Below, piece by piece: positions 42,893 to 53,854 of a stretch of 64,000 nucleotides of DNA. How positions within the stretch are numbered: the stretch's first letter is position 1; each line of letters opens with the position of its first letter. Under the pieces are notes generated by a model. The model searched no databases. It saw only the letters and a list, made by a program, of their open reading frames with translations, and was not told the origin of the DNA. A program made the translations under genes and the position numbers. Where the stretch lies: assembly GCA_963575645.1 (NCBI GenBank), contig OY754467.1, forward strand, positions 8,122,001 to 8,186,000. Reading direction: 5' to 3'. The DNA is from Xanthostigma xanthostigma (Eukaryota > Arthropoda > Insecta > Raphidioptera > Raphidiidae).

Positions 42893-43467
42893 ATCATATA
42901 TATTAATACGCTAAGGTTAAAGATGTTTGCATCCCTTTTTAGAAAAAACCTCACAATTTCTCCACATAATTTATAGGTAGGTATATTGACATCGACAACT
43001 AAAAAATTTATTATTGCTTTTGTTTTTGTAAATTAATTAAAATACAGCAACGCTGAACAACGTCTGCCATCTGACGGCTTTAATTTTGAAACAACGTCAA
43101 CACTTCGATCTGTCATCTGACCTTCATATTGTAATACAACAGACACAATACTGCATACTGCCATCTGACGGCTTTAATTTTGAAACAGCGAGCAACGCTG
43201 AACAACGTCACGGCAATGCTACATGATGCCATCTGACGGCTTAGCTCAACGCTTTTGCTACTTGCGCCTCTATATGACAATTTTAGTAAAATATATTTTC
43301 GTTCTGTCATCTGAGCTTCATATTGTAATACAACAAAAAGAAGAACGCTATAAGCAGTGTGCAAAATTAGAAACGAATTGAATACCTGCAATCATATTTA
43401 AAAAATAATTTTGTAAAGTGATAATTATTATACTTATTTAGTGCGAATAATTCGCACAGGTCACACT
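42893..43467 (-). repeat. Three-copy dispersed repeat, copy 3 (inverted)
   Basis: Reverse complement of copies 1 and 2, running from ATATATTAATACGCTAAG to the palindromic end GTGCGAATAATTCGCAC and GGTCACACT. The matching 92-codon minus frame at 43113-43391 differs from copy 2 by a few residues. Confidence 0.8.
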
Positions 43468-44983
43468 ATGTTGTTATAATATGACTCGTGTGACTCGCTA
43501 ACACTCGTTATAACATCAATGTCACAGCTCGTACCATGACTGCATTCACGTTCAAGATATTTAAAGTACCTGCTTCTTTTTTTGAGCGGCAGTGTACGGT
43601 TGGTATCCACTTGTGCAAGGGGTTCGCGGAGGAGAGAGCGGGGCCGGTCGGTATGTTGTGTGCCGTTGTTGTTGTTGTTGGTTTTTAATGTGCCGCCCGC
43701 ATAATGAGAATTAATGCCTTTACGTTTCTTGCCGTGTTTAACATTTATTAGTTCTGTAAATTGATCACAGGTGATCGGAATCTTACGGTAGGCAATTTTT
43801 CTCCGCCGCACAATATACCTTTAAGGGCTCTCGTTAACGACTGTTTTAGTCAACGGGTAACGGGCCGACGCGAAACGGTAACCTTTGTACACGATCCGCT
43901 AATATACGTGAGCGCGTCCGTTGTTATCGATATCAGTTCTATACTTGAAGGGCGAAGAAGTGCAAGTACGTTATGTCTTACTTGTTTATTTTTGTAATTT
44001 TCTAAAGTCTTGTCCCAACACTGGCCTATTATGAACAAGGCTAATTAATAAATCCATATCAATATCAATTTTAAACTCCATATTCATAATGAGCAGCACA
44101 AGGTAGGTAGGTAGGTATAGGTAAAAACGTGGGCGCACATCTGTCGTCGTCAACAGCCTTCTATATGAAATGACGTGGTCCACTCACCACTGTATCGGAC
44201 CGACTGTCGTCGCGCCGAGTGGCGACGTGCGGGTATCCGTTGAGTTTTGTTGCAACGGTTACATGCGCGTCGCGTTAACAAACACCCGCACTAACCTATT
44301 GAAACACTGCGCGTCGGCCCGTCGCCCGTCATAAAAATCGGGCCTTGTCCGTTATCGTTAACAAGAGGCCTAAGGCACAAACGTTTTGGGATTTGGTTCT
44401 CGGTTAAATTGATCAAAAATGGTTTTATTTTATAGTTTAAAAGTCTCTAAGAAAAGTGTTCGTATAGGCGCATAGCCTAAAAACCAATAGATTTTTAGCT
44501 ACAGATATTATGTTTAGCAAGATTTTAGATATCCATTGATAAGAGGTTTTACTTCAAGCGTTAAAAATTCCGCATCCGCATGTGCAGATGTTAATAAAAC
44601 CCACAAGATCTGCAACATCCCTGATTCCTAAAATCAACTAACGGGCGTTTTAAATCAATCTGCCTGAACAATTTGAAATCAACAGTAAATTATAGTAGTC
44701 CGTCTGGTGGTGGTATATAGGCAAGTAGACGATGATGACGTGTGGGTGAGATCGTGTTGTTGTCTTCACAGCATGCCGCAATCGATCGGCCCACGGAAAT
44801 ACCTCTCTCTCCTCTTTGTAGATATTTACCTGCAATGTACGCCGGTTCCTCTGGACCTGTCACTAATTCAGAACAATTTATTGAACTGACTGGTGGAAAT
44901 TATTGTGATGCGTCCTTTTTATGGACAACTGCTAAAATTTATATAACGTAGATAAAAATGTTCTATAGAGTTCGAGTCTGTGC
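43468..44983. other. Unannotated stretch with CpG-rich section
   Basis: The 43580-43700 and 44180-44350 parts are GC- and CpG-rich (GTCGTCGCGCCGAGTGGCG). Frames of 60-116 codons occur on both strands without domains; a donor-like GGTGAGTGG (minus) is near 44183-44191. A promoter or 5' exon is possible but not shown. A GTAGGTAGGTAGGTA microsatellite is at about 44103-44118. Confidence 0.4.
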
Positions 44984-45089
44984 AAGCCGCATTTACACTA
45001 TGCAATATGTTTTATAGACTTTTGTTTAGTAATTTTTTAAATAAATAAATTTGTGATACTATTTAAGATCCTTGATGATGTAAATAATT

Positions 45090-45353
45090 TAATAAAAATC
45101 AGAGGAATAGGATCAGGAAATCAGTCATGACAATAAGGTTTACATGGTTGACTATGTTAAAACGATAGTTTATGGTATGAAATAATTTATTTTATTTTAT
45201 TTTAATTGTAGTTTTAAGATTTAAACTAATGTGTACTATGTTGTGATGTATTTTCAGAACGCCTGAGGAAGGCTTAATTAAAGCCGAAACGTCGCGAGTA
45301 AGCATGAAGTTTTGACTGATTTCCTGATCCTATTCCTCTGATTTTTATTAAAT
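45090..45353. repeat. Inverted repeat (37-bp arms) enclosing a hammerhead-like core
   Basis: TAATAAAAATCAGAGGAATA plus the next 17 bases at 45090-45127 are the reverse complement of 45316-45353. The enclosed 188 bases hold the hammerhead-like motif at 45263. The sequence after the right arm (AAATTGTCGACCAATTTTTC) recurs at the outer arms of the palindrome at 57.6 kb. Confidence 0.75.
45263..45293 (+). ncRNA. Hammerhead-ribozyme-like core motif 3
   Basis: CTGAGGA, stem GGCTT/AAGCC with loop AATTA, then GAAACGTC. Directly upstream CGC can pair with GCG directly downstream as the base of stem I. All core positions of CUGANGA...GAAA are kept, so this is the best candidate for an active minimal hammerhead in the window. 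Confidence 0.55.
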
Positions 45354-45448
45354 TATAAATAAAATTGTCGACCAATTTTTCTCAGACCATACGATATATT
45401 GACAAAAAATAATAAAATTACAAATCAATATAACACAAGATGTTGCCT

Positions 45449-45803
45449 AAGGCTTAACTCACACGTCGCACTTTCCGACCACAAAAAGTGGTCCTAATGT
45501 GGTTGAACTTTACCACTTTCCAACAACAGTTTTGTGGTCACGCAGACGTTGGTACAACCACAAATGAACAATACAGAACAGACAGTAAAGCGATGGATTT
45601 ATTAATAGAATTTATTGGGTTCATCCAATTTTTGAAGATAGAAACGAGAGTCAATTTCAACAACTTTATCATCGTTTAAGACTATACGATGACAAATTTT
45701 TTAAATTATTTTCGAATGAGCAAAAGTACTTTCGATTATTTGTACGTCTGTTCAGTCTGTGGTTCTAATGTGGTCGGAAAGTGGTTCGTCTTAGTTAAGC
45801 CTA
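45449..45803. mobile_element. TIR MITE, GGCTTAACTCACACG ends
   Basis: AAGGCTTAACTCACACGTCG with CACTTTCCGACCAC on the left pairs with GTGGTCGGAAAGTGG and TAGTTAAGCCTA on the right. It is about 355 bp, inserted in the 45-kb TIR element. Confidence 0.75.
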
Positions 45804-45851
45804 AAACTTAAACTTCGAACTTTTGTTTTAAAACTTTTTACAACATTTGCT

Positions 45852-46430
45852 GTACAACATTGTAATGTAATGTAATAGTTTATTTGTATACTAAATATAG
45901 TTACAAAAATAGTCAAATATAATATACAAAATTTACAAAAATAAAATTTACAAGAAATCTTCAAAATTATATAGACACAGATCATTTAGCAATTTTTTTA
46001 TTTGTATTGTAAATGCAGGTTGTGACAATTCTCTAGTGGCTATGGGTAATTTGTTATAAAATTTTGGAGCCCAAAAGTTAGGACCATTTGTTAGTTTATT
46101 AAGCCTGTATGAAGGGATTCTGATATCCTCTCTGCTTCTGATGCTATAAGAGTGTACGCTCTCAATAATTTCAAATTTGACTATATTATCTTTGATATAT
46201 TTCAAATTTTCTAAAACAAATAGGGAATATAAAGTTAAAACGCCATGCTCTTTAAATAATGGTTTGCATGTGGCCCTGAAACTACTTTTTGTTGCTGTGG
46301 TTGTCGTATTTATTTCAAACATGTTTAAACAAACTTTTGTCAGTTCCGCTGACAAGATGGCCTCAAACGATGCAATAATAGTGGCTGCTGCTGCCCAGGT
46401 AGGGGTGATCGGCAATGTTTAGGAACAAAT
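45852..46430 (-). pseudogene. LINE ORF2 C-terminal fragment with 3' tail
   Basis: Minus frame 46415-45948 includes SSFRATCKPLFKEHGVLTLY, SLFVLENLKYIKDN, SIRSREDIRIPSYRLNK and GPNFWAPKFYNKLP, then a C-terminal tail ending YNFEDFL. This is the region after the RT core in CR1/Jockey-like insect LINEs. The 3' untranslated end terminates in repeats of the TTACA type (CATTACATTACAATG on the minus strand). The first 50 residues of the open frame are atypical, so the 5' truncation is probably near 46300. A related but shorter fragment is at 51196-51290. Confidence 0.8.
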
Positions 46431-46787
46431 TGCAGGTCCAAATAAACGTTAAAACACATTTTATAAACCAAAGTTGATAATACACAGATTTCTTTTGATC
46501 TTTACCGACTCGATGCAAGACACGATTTTATGTTGTAAAACATGCTTGTTGTACAACATTGTACAACTTTTTTTAATACATTCTTAAACTTGTTGCAATA
46601 TGGATCGCAACTGTGTTGTACAACAGAAGTTTATTAAACATGTTGCATAGTGTAAATGCGGCTTAAGATTTTTTTTTTTTGATTCGTGAAAAATACTGAA
46701 CTGTTTGTTTGTCATTATTTATGAGTTTTGAACGGCGGCTTTTAATCTTTGGTCTTGAGGTTGTAAATTATAGACGGTTGACAACTG

Positions 46788-46985
46788 AGATTATAATAAT
46801 AATAATAATAATGCGTTTAACGTCCGTTTCTCGACTTTATGTCATAGCAGACGCCATTCGCACCATTACTATTTTCCATCTACCACATTTCCCGTTATGT
46901 TCTACAATTTTTAAACTTCAACTTAATTAATAGCAATGGGCGAATGAAGGAATTTTTAGGAAATTAGGATTATAAATGGAGTTAT
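46788..46985 (-). mobile_element. tRNA-derived SINE, 3' fragment (copy 3)
   Basis: ATAATAATAATAATAATGCG, then AACGTC, CCATTCGCACCATTACTATT and AGCAATGGGCGAATGAAGG match the 3' part of the SINEs at 31 and 41 kb on the minus strand. It is 5'-truncated. The tail abuts a GTTGACAAC motif copy. Confidence 0.8.
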
Positions 46986-47029
46986 AAGACTGGTCGATAT
47001 TGGTATTGAATATTGATTTGGCCAAATAA

Positions 47030-47297
47030 AAAAATGTGTGTCAGCTCCGACGCACGACTGGAGTTTACTCCTTAGATACGCTGTGTCACGTATTCCATCT
47101 CATTCTTTCGCACGTTAACTCCTACAGATATAATGTTTGTATCTTTTGTATTCCATTTCATTCTGTCGCACGTTAAATCCTACAGATAATATGTTTGTCT
47201 CTTTTGAAGCGGACGAGCGTAACGCCGCACTTGAAGCGGTGGAGCGTAACGCCTCAACAATTTGATTTTACTACTCCGTACCGGGCCTTATAACTCA
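47030..47297 (-). repeat. Family M repeat, copy 2 (inverted)
   Basis: Reverse complement of 35719-35990, including GCTCCGACGCACGACTGGAG and the two TTCGCACGTTAA-type inner units. Confidence 0.7.
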
Positions 47298-47934
47298 AAA
47301 TCGTTTCTTAAAGAGTAAACTCAAAATAACGACTAGCCGCCCAGTTGCTCTCGAGTAGTAAAACGCCGTTTGTCCAGAAAAAAACAACTTTATAGCATAT
47401 ATTATCTCTTTTGCGCACAGACTTTCTCCGAAAATACGTTTTTTGGATCCGGGTGACCTCAAAACGGCAAAATTTTGAATGATGAATTTTGATCTCATTT
47501 AGTACCATTCCCCACTTATAGTGTTCGAATGGTAAAAAATCATCAAAAGCGTTTTTTACAGCCGCAGTAAATAAATCAACAGATACCGACACGTTAACTG
47601 TTTTATACTGAAACTGGACATTGTAAAATTCTACTGTTAAAATACTGTTCTTTAATACAAATACAAAAAGAAGAAAAAAAAACGAGCGCGTGTAAATCAG
47701 TTAAATTGCCGATACATTAAAACAGGTGTTTGCCATGCGATTGGGTGTTGCCTCGTTATAATAAATCAGCACGTAATGACACACTGTAGCCATTGTTCGT
47801 GCAACTGGGCATTCTTGAAAGCGTATTTTGTATTTTTTTCCGAATTTAAACTTGTATACGCGTCGAGGCGAGAAAAGATCAATAAAATCACGCATGTATT
47901 ACGCTTGAAGTTGGAGAACGGGTTGTGTTTCGTA
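47298..47934. other. Unannotated stretch, worn CACTG-family piece
   Basis: 47380-47560 resembles the CACTG-family internal repeat (AAATTTTGAATGATGAATTTTG, given only in part elsewhere; CATTCCCCACTTATAG). Frames of 64-94 codons have no domain. Confidence 0.4.
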
Positions 47935-49060
47935 GATTGTACATTATAGACGCTCGACAGCGTGTACCTAAGACGAGATTGAAGAAGTTTCAGTTATCAT
48001 TTACGTAGAGACGAGACAAAGGAAGCTACAAATATTGTCTAGTCTTGACGTGACTAAGAGAAAATCCTGACATATTAATTGAGAAGGTTTCCCATATCCG
48101 TTCGTCAATATGAAATGACTCAGAGTCAGGAAATGTCGACGAGATCCAGAAAGTTACCAAATATTGTCTCGTCGAGGCTAAAAAAATACTAGACAAAAAA
48201 TGTTGTAGGTGTCCTCTTGTCCGAAACTGTGAATGTCTCTAAGCATCGTTTCGTAACTGAAGGAGTTTCAAGTGTCCTCAAGACGAGACTGAGAAAGTCT
48301 CAGATACAGTCTCGTCGAAACAAGAGACCGAGAAAATCTAGATAGCGTCTCGTGATGACTGAACAAGCTTAGAGTATCCTTAAAACAAGATTATGAAAGT
48401 CTCAACTACAATCTCGTCCAAACAAGAGATCTAGAAATGTTCTAGGTATTGTCTTGAGTATCATCAACACGAGACTAGAAAAGTCGTAGCTACCAACTCG
48501 TCGAAACAAGAGACCGAGAGGTTATAAAAGATTCAACGACAATCTCGTCGAAAAAAGAGATCGAGAAATGCCTAGGTATTGTCTTGTCGTGGATTGATAA
48601 GTTTGAGTATCATCAACAAGAGACTAGAAAAGTCGTAGCTACCAACTCGTCGAAACAAAGGACCGAGAGGTTATAAAAGATTCAACTACAATCTCGTCTA
48701 AACAAGAGATCGAGATATTTTCTAGATATTGTCTCGTCGTGGATTGATAAGTTTGAGTATCATCAACACGAGACTAGAAAAGTCGTAGCTAGCAACTCGT
48801 CGAAACAAGAGACCGAGAAGTTATGAAAGCTTCAACTACAATCTCGTCCAAACAAGAGATCGAGAAATTTTCTAGGTATTGTCTCGTCGTGGCTTAATAA
48901 GTTTGAGTATCTAGAAAAGTCGTAGCTACCAACTCGTCAAAATAAGAGACCGAGAATGTTTTACGGTATCGTCTAGTCGGGAAAATCTGAGATGTCAACT
49001 CCATCAAGATCGAGAAAGTTTCATGAGTAGCGTTAAGACGCGAAATTAAGAAATATCTCG
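47935..49060 (+). repeat. Degenerate tandem array rich in CTCGTCGAAACAAGAGA
   Basis: Phrases ACTCGTCGAAACAAGAGA, GTATTGTCTCGTCG and GAGTATCATCAACACGAGAC recur about 6-8 times with a higher-order spacing of roughly 170-180 bases in the middle and smaller sub-repeats inside. The edges are diverged. No coding frame spans it. Confidence 0.75.
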
Positions 49061-49786
49061 ATGTCGTACGCAATCAATCACTCACAGAGTGGTATCGTTT
49101 GAGCTTTTCTCGCCGGAACAGTCTAAGTTCAACATCTGTGTTACGCTTTTGAAATTTCTAATAAATTTATTATCCATATAGGAGTCGGCCGTGAGAAATG
49201 AATGCGTAGGCTTAAAAGTCGCTATTTCTATTCTATGACTCTATAATAGCTATACATGATTATTATGGTAGGAGAGTTATCAAACGTTTACGGGTAGGCA
49301 TTTGAGGAAACCTGAAAATTTGTGTAAAACTTCTTTTGTACTGTCTGAACACAAAATCGAAGATCTGGCTGGAGGTTAGTGGGGTCTAGCGAGGCCTTGA
49401 ATATTGCGAAATTTTGTTTTCAAAAAAAGTTTTTGAGGCATTTTGAAATTTTAATACCTTACAGAATAGTTTAAAAAAAATAAAAAATAAGCCAGATCAG
49501 TTAGGTCTAAATGTCTGCCAGGCGGTAATGTAATGGTTTCTGTATATTCGCCATGTGCAACATTAAAATCGCGACATCTAGCGCCACTTTTATACAGTAT
49601 GTCAAATGGGACAACTAGTAAAAAGTGAATTAAAATTAATATGCAACATCAAAGTTTTAAACCAAATGTGATTTTTTTTTTTTAAGTTTATAAAAACTTC
49701 AAATATTATAGTACTCAGTATTTATATTATATATTAAATTATTGTTATATTTTATTCTAGAAAGATTCAAAGTTTGGAAATTTTAA
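49061..49786. other. Unannotated stretch
   Basis: No gene or element limits seen. Confidence 0.3.
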
Positions 49787-50220
49787 AACAGTTATGCTAG
49801 CTATTGCCGCTAAGCGCGCATGGTCGTTCAGCGTCTCCCTTCCAAGCAGCTGCACATAGCAAATAAGGAATAATGTGTATAGTATTCCAAATTTTGATAC
49901 CCTATTGCTAGAACAAACTGCTATAAACACTTATAAACAGTTATGCCAGCTTTTGCCGCTAAGCGCGCATGGTCGCTCAGCGTCTCCCTTCCAAGCAGCT
50001 GCACATAGCGAATAAGGAATAATGTGTAGTATTCCAAATTTTGATACCCTATTGCTGGGAACAAACTGCTATATACAGTTATAACATGAACAGTTATGCC
50101 AGCTTTTGCCGCTAAGCGCGCATGGTCGCTCAGCGTCTCCCTTCCAAGCAGCTGCACATAGCGAATAAGGAATAATGTGTAGTATTCCAAATTTTGATAC
50201 CCTATTGCTACATTTTTCAG
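49787..50220 (+). repeat. Tandem triplication, unit about 149-153 bp
   Basis: GTTATGC...TGCCGCTAAGCGCGCATGG begins at 49791, 49940 and 50093. Units share CAGCGTCTCCCTTCCAAGC and AATAAGGAATAATGTGTA. A 103-codon minus frame across it is a repeat by-product. Confidence 0.9.
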
Positions 50221-50681
50221 TGTAAATTTCACTGAGTTATTTACACTACACTAATATACCAAACACACCTATTATATCTGTTCCATAATATCAAAGAATG
50301 CAAATTATTTATATCGTATGTCATTTAATAGCCCATATCGCAGGCCATTATCTAAAGTTCCCCACAGAGCACGCTGCACATATTTATGAGCATATGTGGG
50401 AGAAAATTCTGTAAGTATTAATAACACTATATTCATTTATTATTTATATGTACAAGTGAATAATAATACAGCTATTAAATAATGTTTAATTTATCTAATC
50501 GTATTTTACGAAAAGAAAGAAGTTAACCCAGCAGCAGACCATTCTCTTGACTAAAATATTGAACTTAGTTGAGCCAGATTAATCAGCACAATTATTTAAG
50601 GCTAGTATTTAATGCGGCGACAAATTAATCTGAGTTAGGGATTAAAAAAACATTAAAATGGGTAGCAAAAATAGTAGGCAA
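50221..50681. other. Unannotated stretch
   Basis: No gene seen. Confidence 0.3.
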
Positions 50682-51155
50682 TGTCGGATTAATCATTAGG
50701 CAGAGTAGGCAACTGCCTAATGGCCCCGCGTCGACTAGACCGTGTACGCACTAAGAAAAAAACTTTTGATTGAACGAAAATTTTATTTGAAAATTTGTAT
50801 GAAATTTCCCAACAATATTATTTTCTTTCGTTGTTTATTGTAATTTATTGCATTTAACAAGATAAAATTTAAAATAACTACGTCACGTCTCATTTCTTTT
50901 TCCTGACCCATCAAAAAACCTGGATCATCAATTATCTATAACATATTCATTAAGACCATTTCAATAAAGCTAACGAGTCAGGTAAGGCGATGCTGCAGCA
51001 TCTAGTCAAAGTAATCATGTTGTTACAATATTACATAAGACATTGAAGTAACAGGAAAGGAGCCGACCATCTGGAAGTTACTCACATCCCTTCATCAACT
51101 TGAAAAGACCTGATTGCATTGCCTAGGGGCCCGGACAGGGTTAATCCAGCCCTGA
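50682..51155. mobile_element. MITE with GGATTAATC...GGGTTAATCCAG ends (tentative)
   Basis: The left GTCGGATTAATCATTAGGC with TGCCTAATGGCCCC pairs loosely with the right TTGCCTAGGGGCCCGG and GGGTTAATCCAGCCCTGA. CAGGGCTGGATTA is a common hAT-type MITE end. The right end directly adjoins a LINE fragment. Confidence 0.5.
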
Positions 51156-51195
51156 TAGTAAGTTGGCAGCTGCTGAGGAGGATAGTATAAGAGTA

Positions 51196-51290
51196 CCTTT
51201 TTTTAAGAACAATAAATTAAACAATGGTCCCAACTTTTGGGCACCCAAATTCTGTAATCATCTTCCAGACAGTATAAAGGCTTTACAGCT
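51196..51290 (+). pseudogene. LINE ORF2 short fragment
   Basis: The frame reads NNKLNNGPNFWAPKFCNHLP then DSIKAL, matching NKLTNGPNFWAPKFYNKLP of the LINE at 46 kb. It is a short, 5'- and 3'-truncated relative of the same family. Confidence 0.7.
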
Positions 51291-51378
51291 GAATATCCTT
51301 CCCTCCCACTACTATCCAACGGAACGAGGCAACGTCTGCTCTACTAACCTTGACTTTGCGTAAAGTTTTAAATTGATG

Positions 51379-51888
51379 TAAGGTAAGATGGGGAAAGTGC
51401 GTTTCCGGGGCAAGTGCAGTCACTGTTATTATATTTCACATGCATGCATTGAACTGCCAACTATATTATTCACTGGTAATTTTCAGTTGTTTTATTATTG
51501 TGGAAAAAAATAAAATTTCGCTCATAATTGGTATGGTATATTGAGTTTGTGATAAATGCGGATAAATATCTCAGGAGCTAAAAGTTACTTAATAGTTTTT
51601 ATGATTTGCAAATTAATGGTTTTATGTTTACTGCACTAGCGCCGCTTGTTAAGCACAGTATTGTGTTCAGAGAAATAGGCTTTGCCGCTTTGTCCGATAA
51701 AAACGGGGCAAGTGCATCCATGTTCTTCTTAAAAAATATATATATTAGTACTTAACGAAACAAATATATTGTATTATACAAAGTATGCCCGAAGCTACTT
51801 ACTACGAAAAAAACTTCTCCAGCGTTTTGGTGATTGGAAACCACGTTTTTCATTTTTTTTTTAATCGAAGTTGCCCCATCTCACCTTA
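51379..51888. mobile_element. TIR element, TAAGGTNAGATGGGG ends
   Basis: TAAGGTAAGATGGGGAAAG on the left and GTTGCCCCATCTCACCTTA on the right are inverted repeats; inside, GGGGCAAGTGCA recurs. About 510 bp, non-coding. Confidence 0.7.
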
Positions 51889-52409
51889 ATGTGGAAACGC
51901 ATTTAGGTATCGTTGTGAAGAGCTCTCGAAGCACTACTAGGAACGAAAGTGAGAAATATAGTTGCCTGAATTTAAGTGAAAAGCCCCTGTCGCTGGGCCA
52001 CAAGTACGGGCCCATAAATCGGTAAAGTCTTTGAACTATTTGATAATCCGTAACGGATGTTTAACGCCTGTATCAAAATATATCGTTCTGTTACGTTAAA
52101 GATATTTTTTATTTGGTTATAAAATTTTACGGAGAAAAGCCGGTTAGTTATACGTCGTGAGCGTTACATATTTAAGTAAACATAAGAAGATCGAAGAGTT
52201 AACTGTTCATTGATTTAGAAGATTAACAGGTTGAAATCGCACATACTAGCTTTTTTTTAAATATGCATAGCAAATATAAGTATTGAGCAAATATTAAGCA
52301 TTGGTAATAACTTTAATACTTTGCAGTCGATTCATTTTGTATCGCTACAAAAAAAAAATGTTGGTAGTTCCGGAAAGCGAGAACTTGTCCTTAATATTAT
52401 GTAGACATA
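51889..52409. other. Unannotated stretch
   Basis: No gene seen; a poly-A run is at about 52350. Confidence 0.3.
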
Positions 52410-53245
52410 CAGTGTAAACTCTATATAGAGATATTCAAGGGACTGTGAACTTTGTGACATTATCATATACTTTTATTCTATACTGGGCATAGGAATAAAA
52501 TCGCAATCGAATCATTAGGGTGCACACATATATACTTCTGTCTTTTTTTACGCCGTAAGCACTGGCGTATCCAGGAGGACAAAACAACGGGGGACCCGGC
52601 TTAAGAAATTTCTAATTTGCTCCCTCCAGGGCCAAAAGCTGGGTACGCTCATGTTAACGTCATAGAAAAAGACAAAGTTTTTGAAACAGAAATACTTTAT
52701 TCAGATTGAATGCAAGTACATCAACCAATCCTCATATCGGAGAAATCAGGGAATTACATCGAAGAAAGAGACGCAGATATATTTTCGATACGCTTTTTTG
52801 CCTTCGCTCACCGCACATTGAGTAGATAGACAATGATTCATATAGTAAATTAATAAATATATGGACATTATTGAGAGTTGTCGTTAAACGGAGAGAAGAA
52901 ATAATCAATTAATATTTTTTCGAGCGACTGAATCCAAAGCGTCTTCCAACAACATTTATCTTTTCTCCCGCCTCTATTGCGCGTATTAATTAAACTTTTT
53001 CGTCAATACACAAAGATTTTCTTTTACTCGCCATGTTCACAGTTTGCAAGTTTGTGGGCAACTAAGAATATGATAACTTATCGATAAGTAGCTGAGCTAA
53101 ACATATAAAAGTTAAGCCCAACAAACAAAAGAACGAATTTCTTAGAGTCTTCAGTACGCACGATGCCGACAACAAAGCAACAAAATAACAAACAAGTAGT
53201 TTATTGTTTAATGATGACGTGTTGTCGTTATTTAGAGTATCGATT
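52410..53245 (+). mobile_element. pogo-like non-autonomous element E1 (interrupted)
   Basis: It starts TA then CAGTGTAAACTCTATATAG, a pogo/Tigger type end. The interior (TTGTCGTTAAACGGAGAG, ATAACTTATCGATAAG, CAACAAAGCAACAAAATAAC) is shared with E2-E4. The CATATA element at 52464-52863 is inserted near its start. Its far end is worn. Confidence 0.65.
52464..52863 (+). mobile_element. CATATA-ended element, copy 3, with 8-bp TSD
   Basis: 400 bp between perfect 8-bp duplications GACATTAT (52456-52463, 52864-52871). Ends CATATACTTTTATT and AATAAATATATG. It interrupts the pogo-like element E1, so it is younger than E1. Confidence 0.9.
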
Positions 53246-53854
53246 AAAATATACTTTAAAATTTATTATTTTCTTCTTTATTTTGGTATTTTCTTGTATA
53301 ATCATCTAATTCTGAGTTACTTACAAAGTTCCACCCGGACAGACGTACAACAAAGCGAATTAATAATAAAAACGTGATAAAAAAGTATCGTACAGCTTAT
53401 ACAATTTTAATTTTTTGTTGTTCGCGGTCTTCACCGCGTGGTAGATAATTGAACTAACGAACTGTTTTCTGCATTCGCTGCGAACTAGTTCTTTCAGTTC
53501 ACTCATAAGAACGCTCTTCCGAACTATATAGTTCGTTCGCTTATACATTTTAGATGGATAGGTTGTGAAAATACCGCGTCGATATAAAACGTGTCGATTA
53601 TGCATAACATTATGAATACAAAAATATTAAAAATAAACAAGTATAAAGTAATAAAATATGTGTGGGTTTATGTACATGGCGACCTTTCAAGGTAAGCCAA
53701 TCGTACTTACCTCAAACCGATTGAGATGACGGCACGACACAAACACTGTGCAACTTTTGTTCTGTCGCATGCTCTGTTCGAATACGCTGTGTCTTTACCC
53801 CGTGTTGGAGAAATGGCGAGACGTGTTTGTCGCCGAGGTAGACAAAGCGAAAAA

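Larger units (their letters stand above)
44984..46664. mobile_element. 1.7-kb TIR element with three nested insertions
   Basis: The ends AAGCCGCATTTACACTATGC and GCATAGTGTAAATGCGGCTT form an inverted pair that continues with ATGTTTTATA/TAAACAT. TTGTACAACA phrases lie subterminally on both sides. Within it are the hammerhead palindrome (45090-45353), a TIR MITE (45449-45803) and a 5'-truncated LINE (45852-46430). Class unknown; no transposase remnant. Confidence 0.65.

Noticed and set aside
43113-43391. 92-codon frame conserved in three places (also 130-327 and 34244-34516)
   Set aside because: Conservation is explained by the dispersed DNA repeat; indels shift the frame in copy 1 and no domain is visible.
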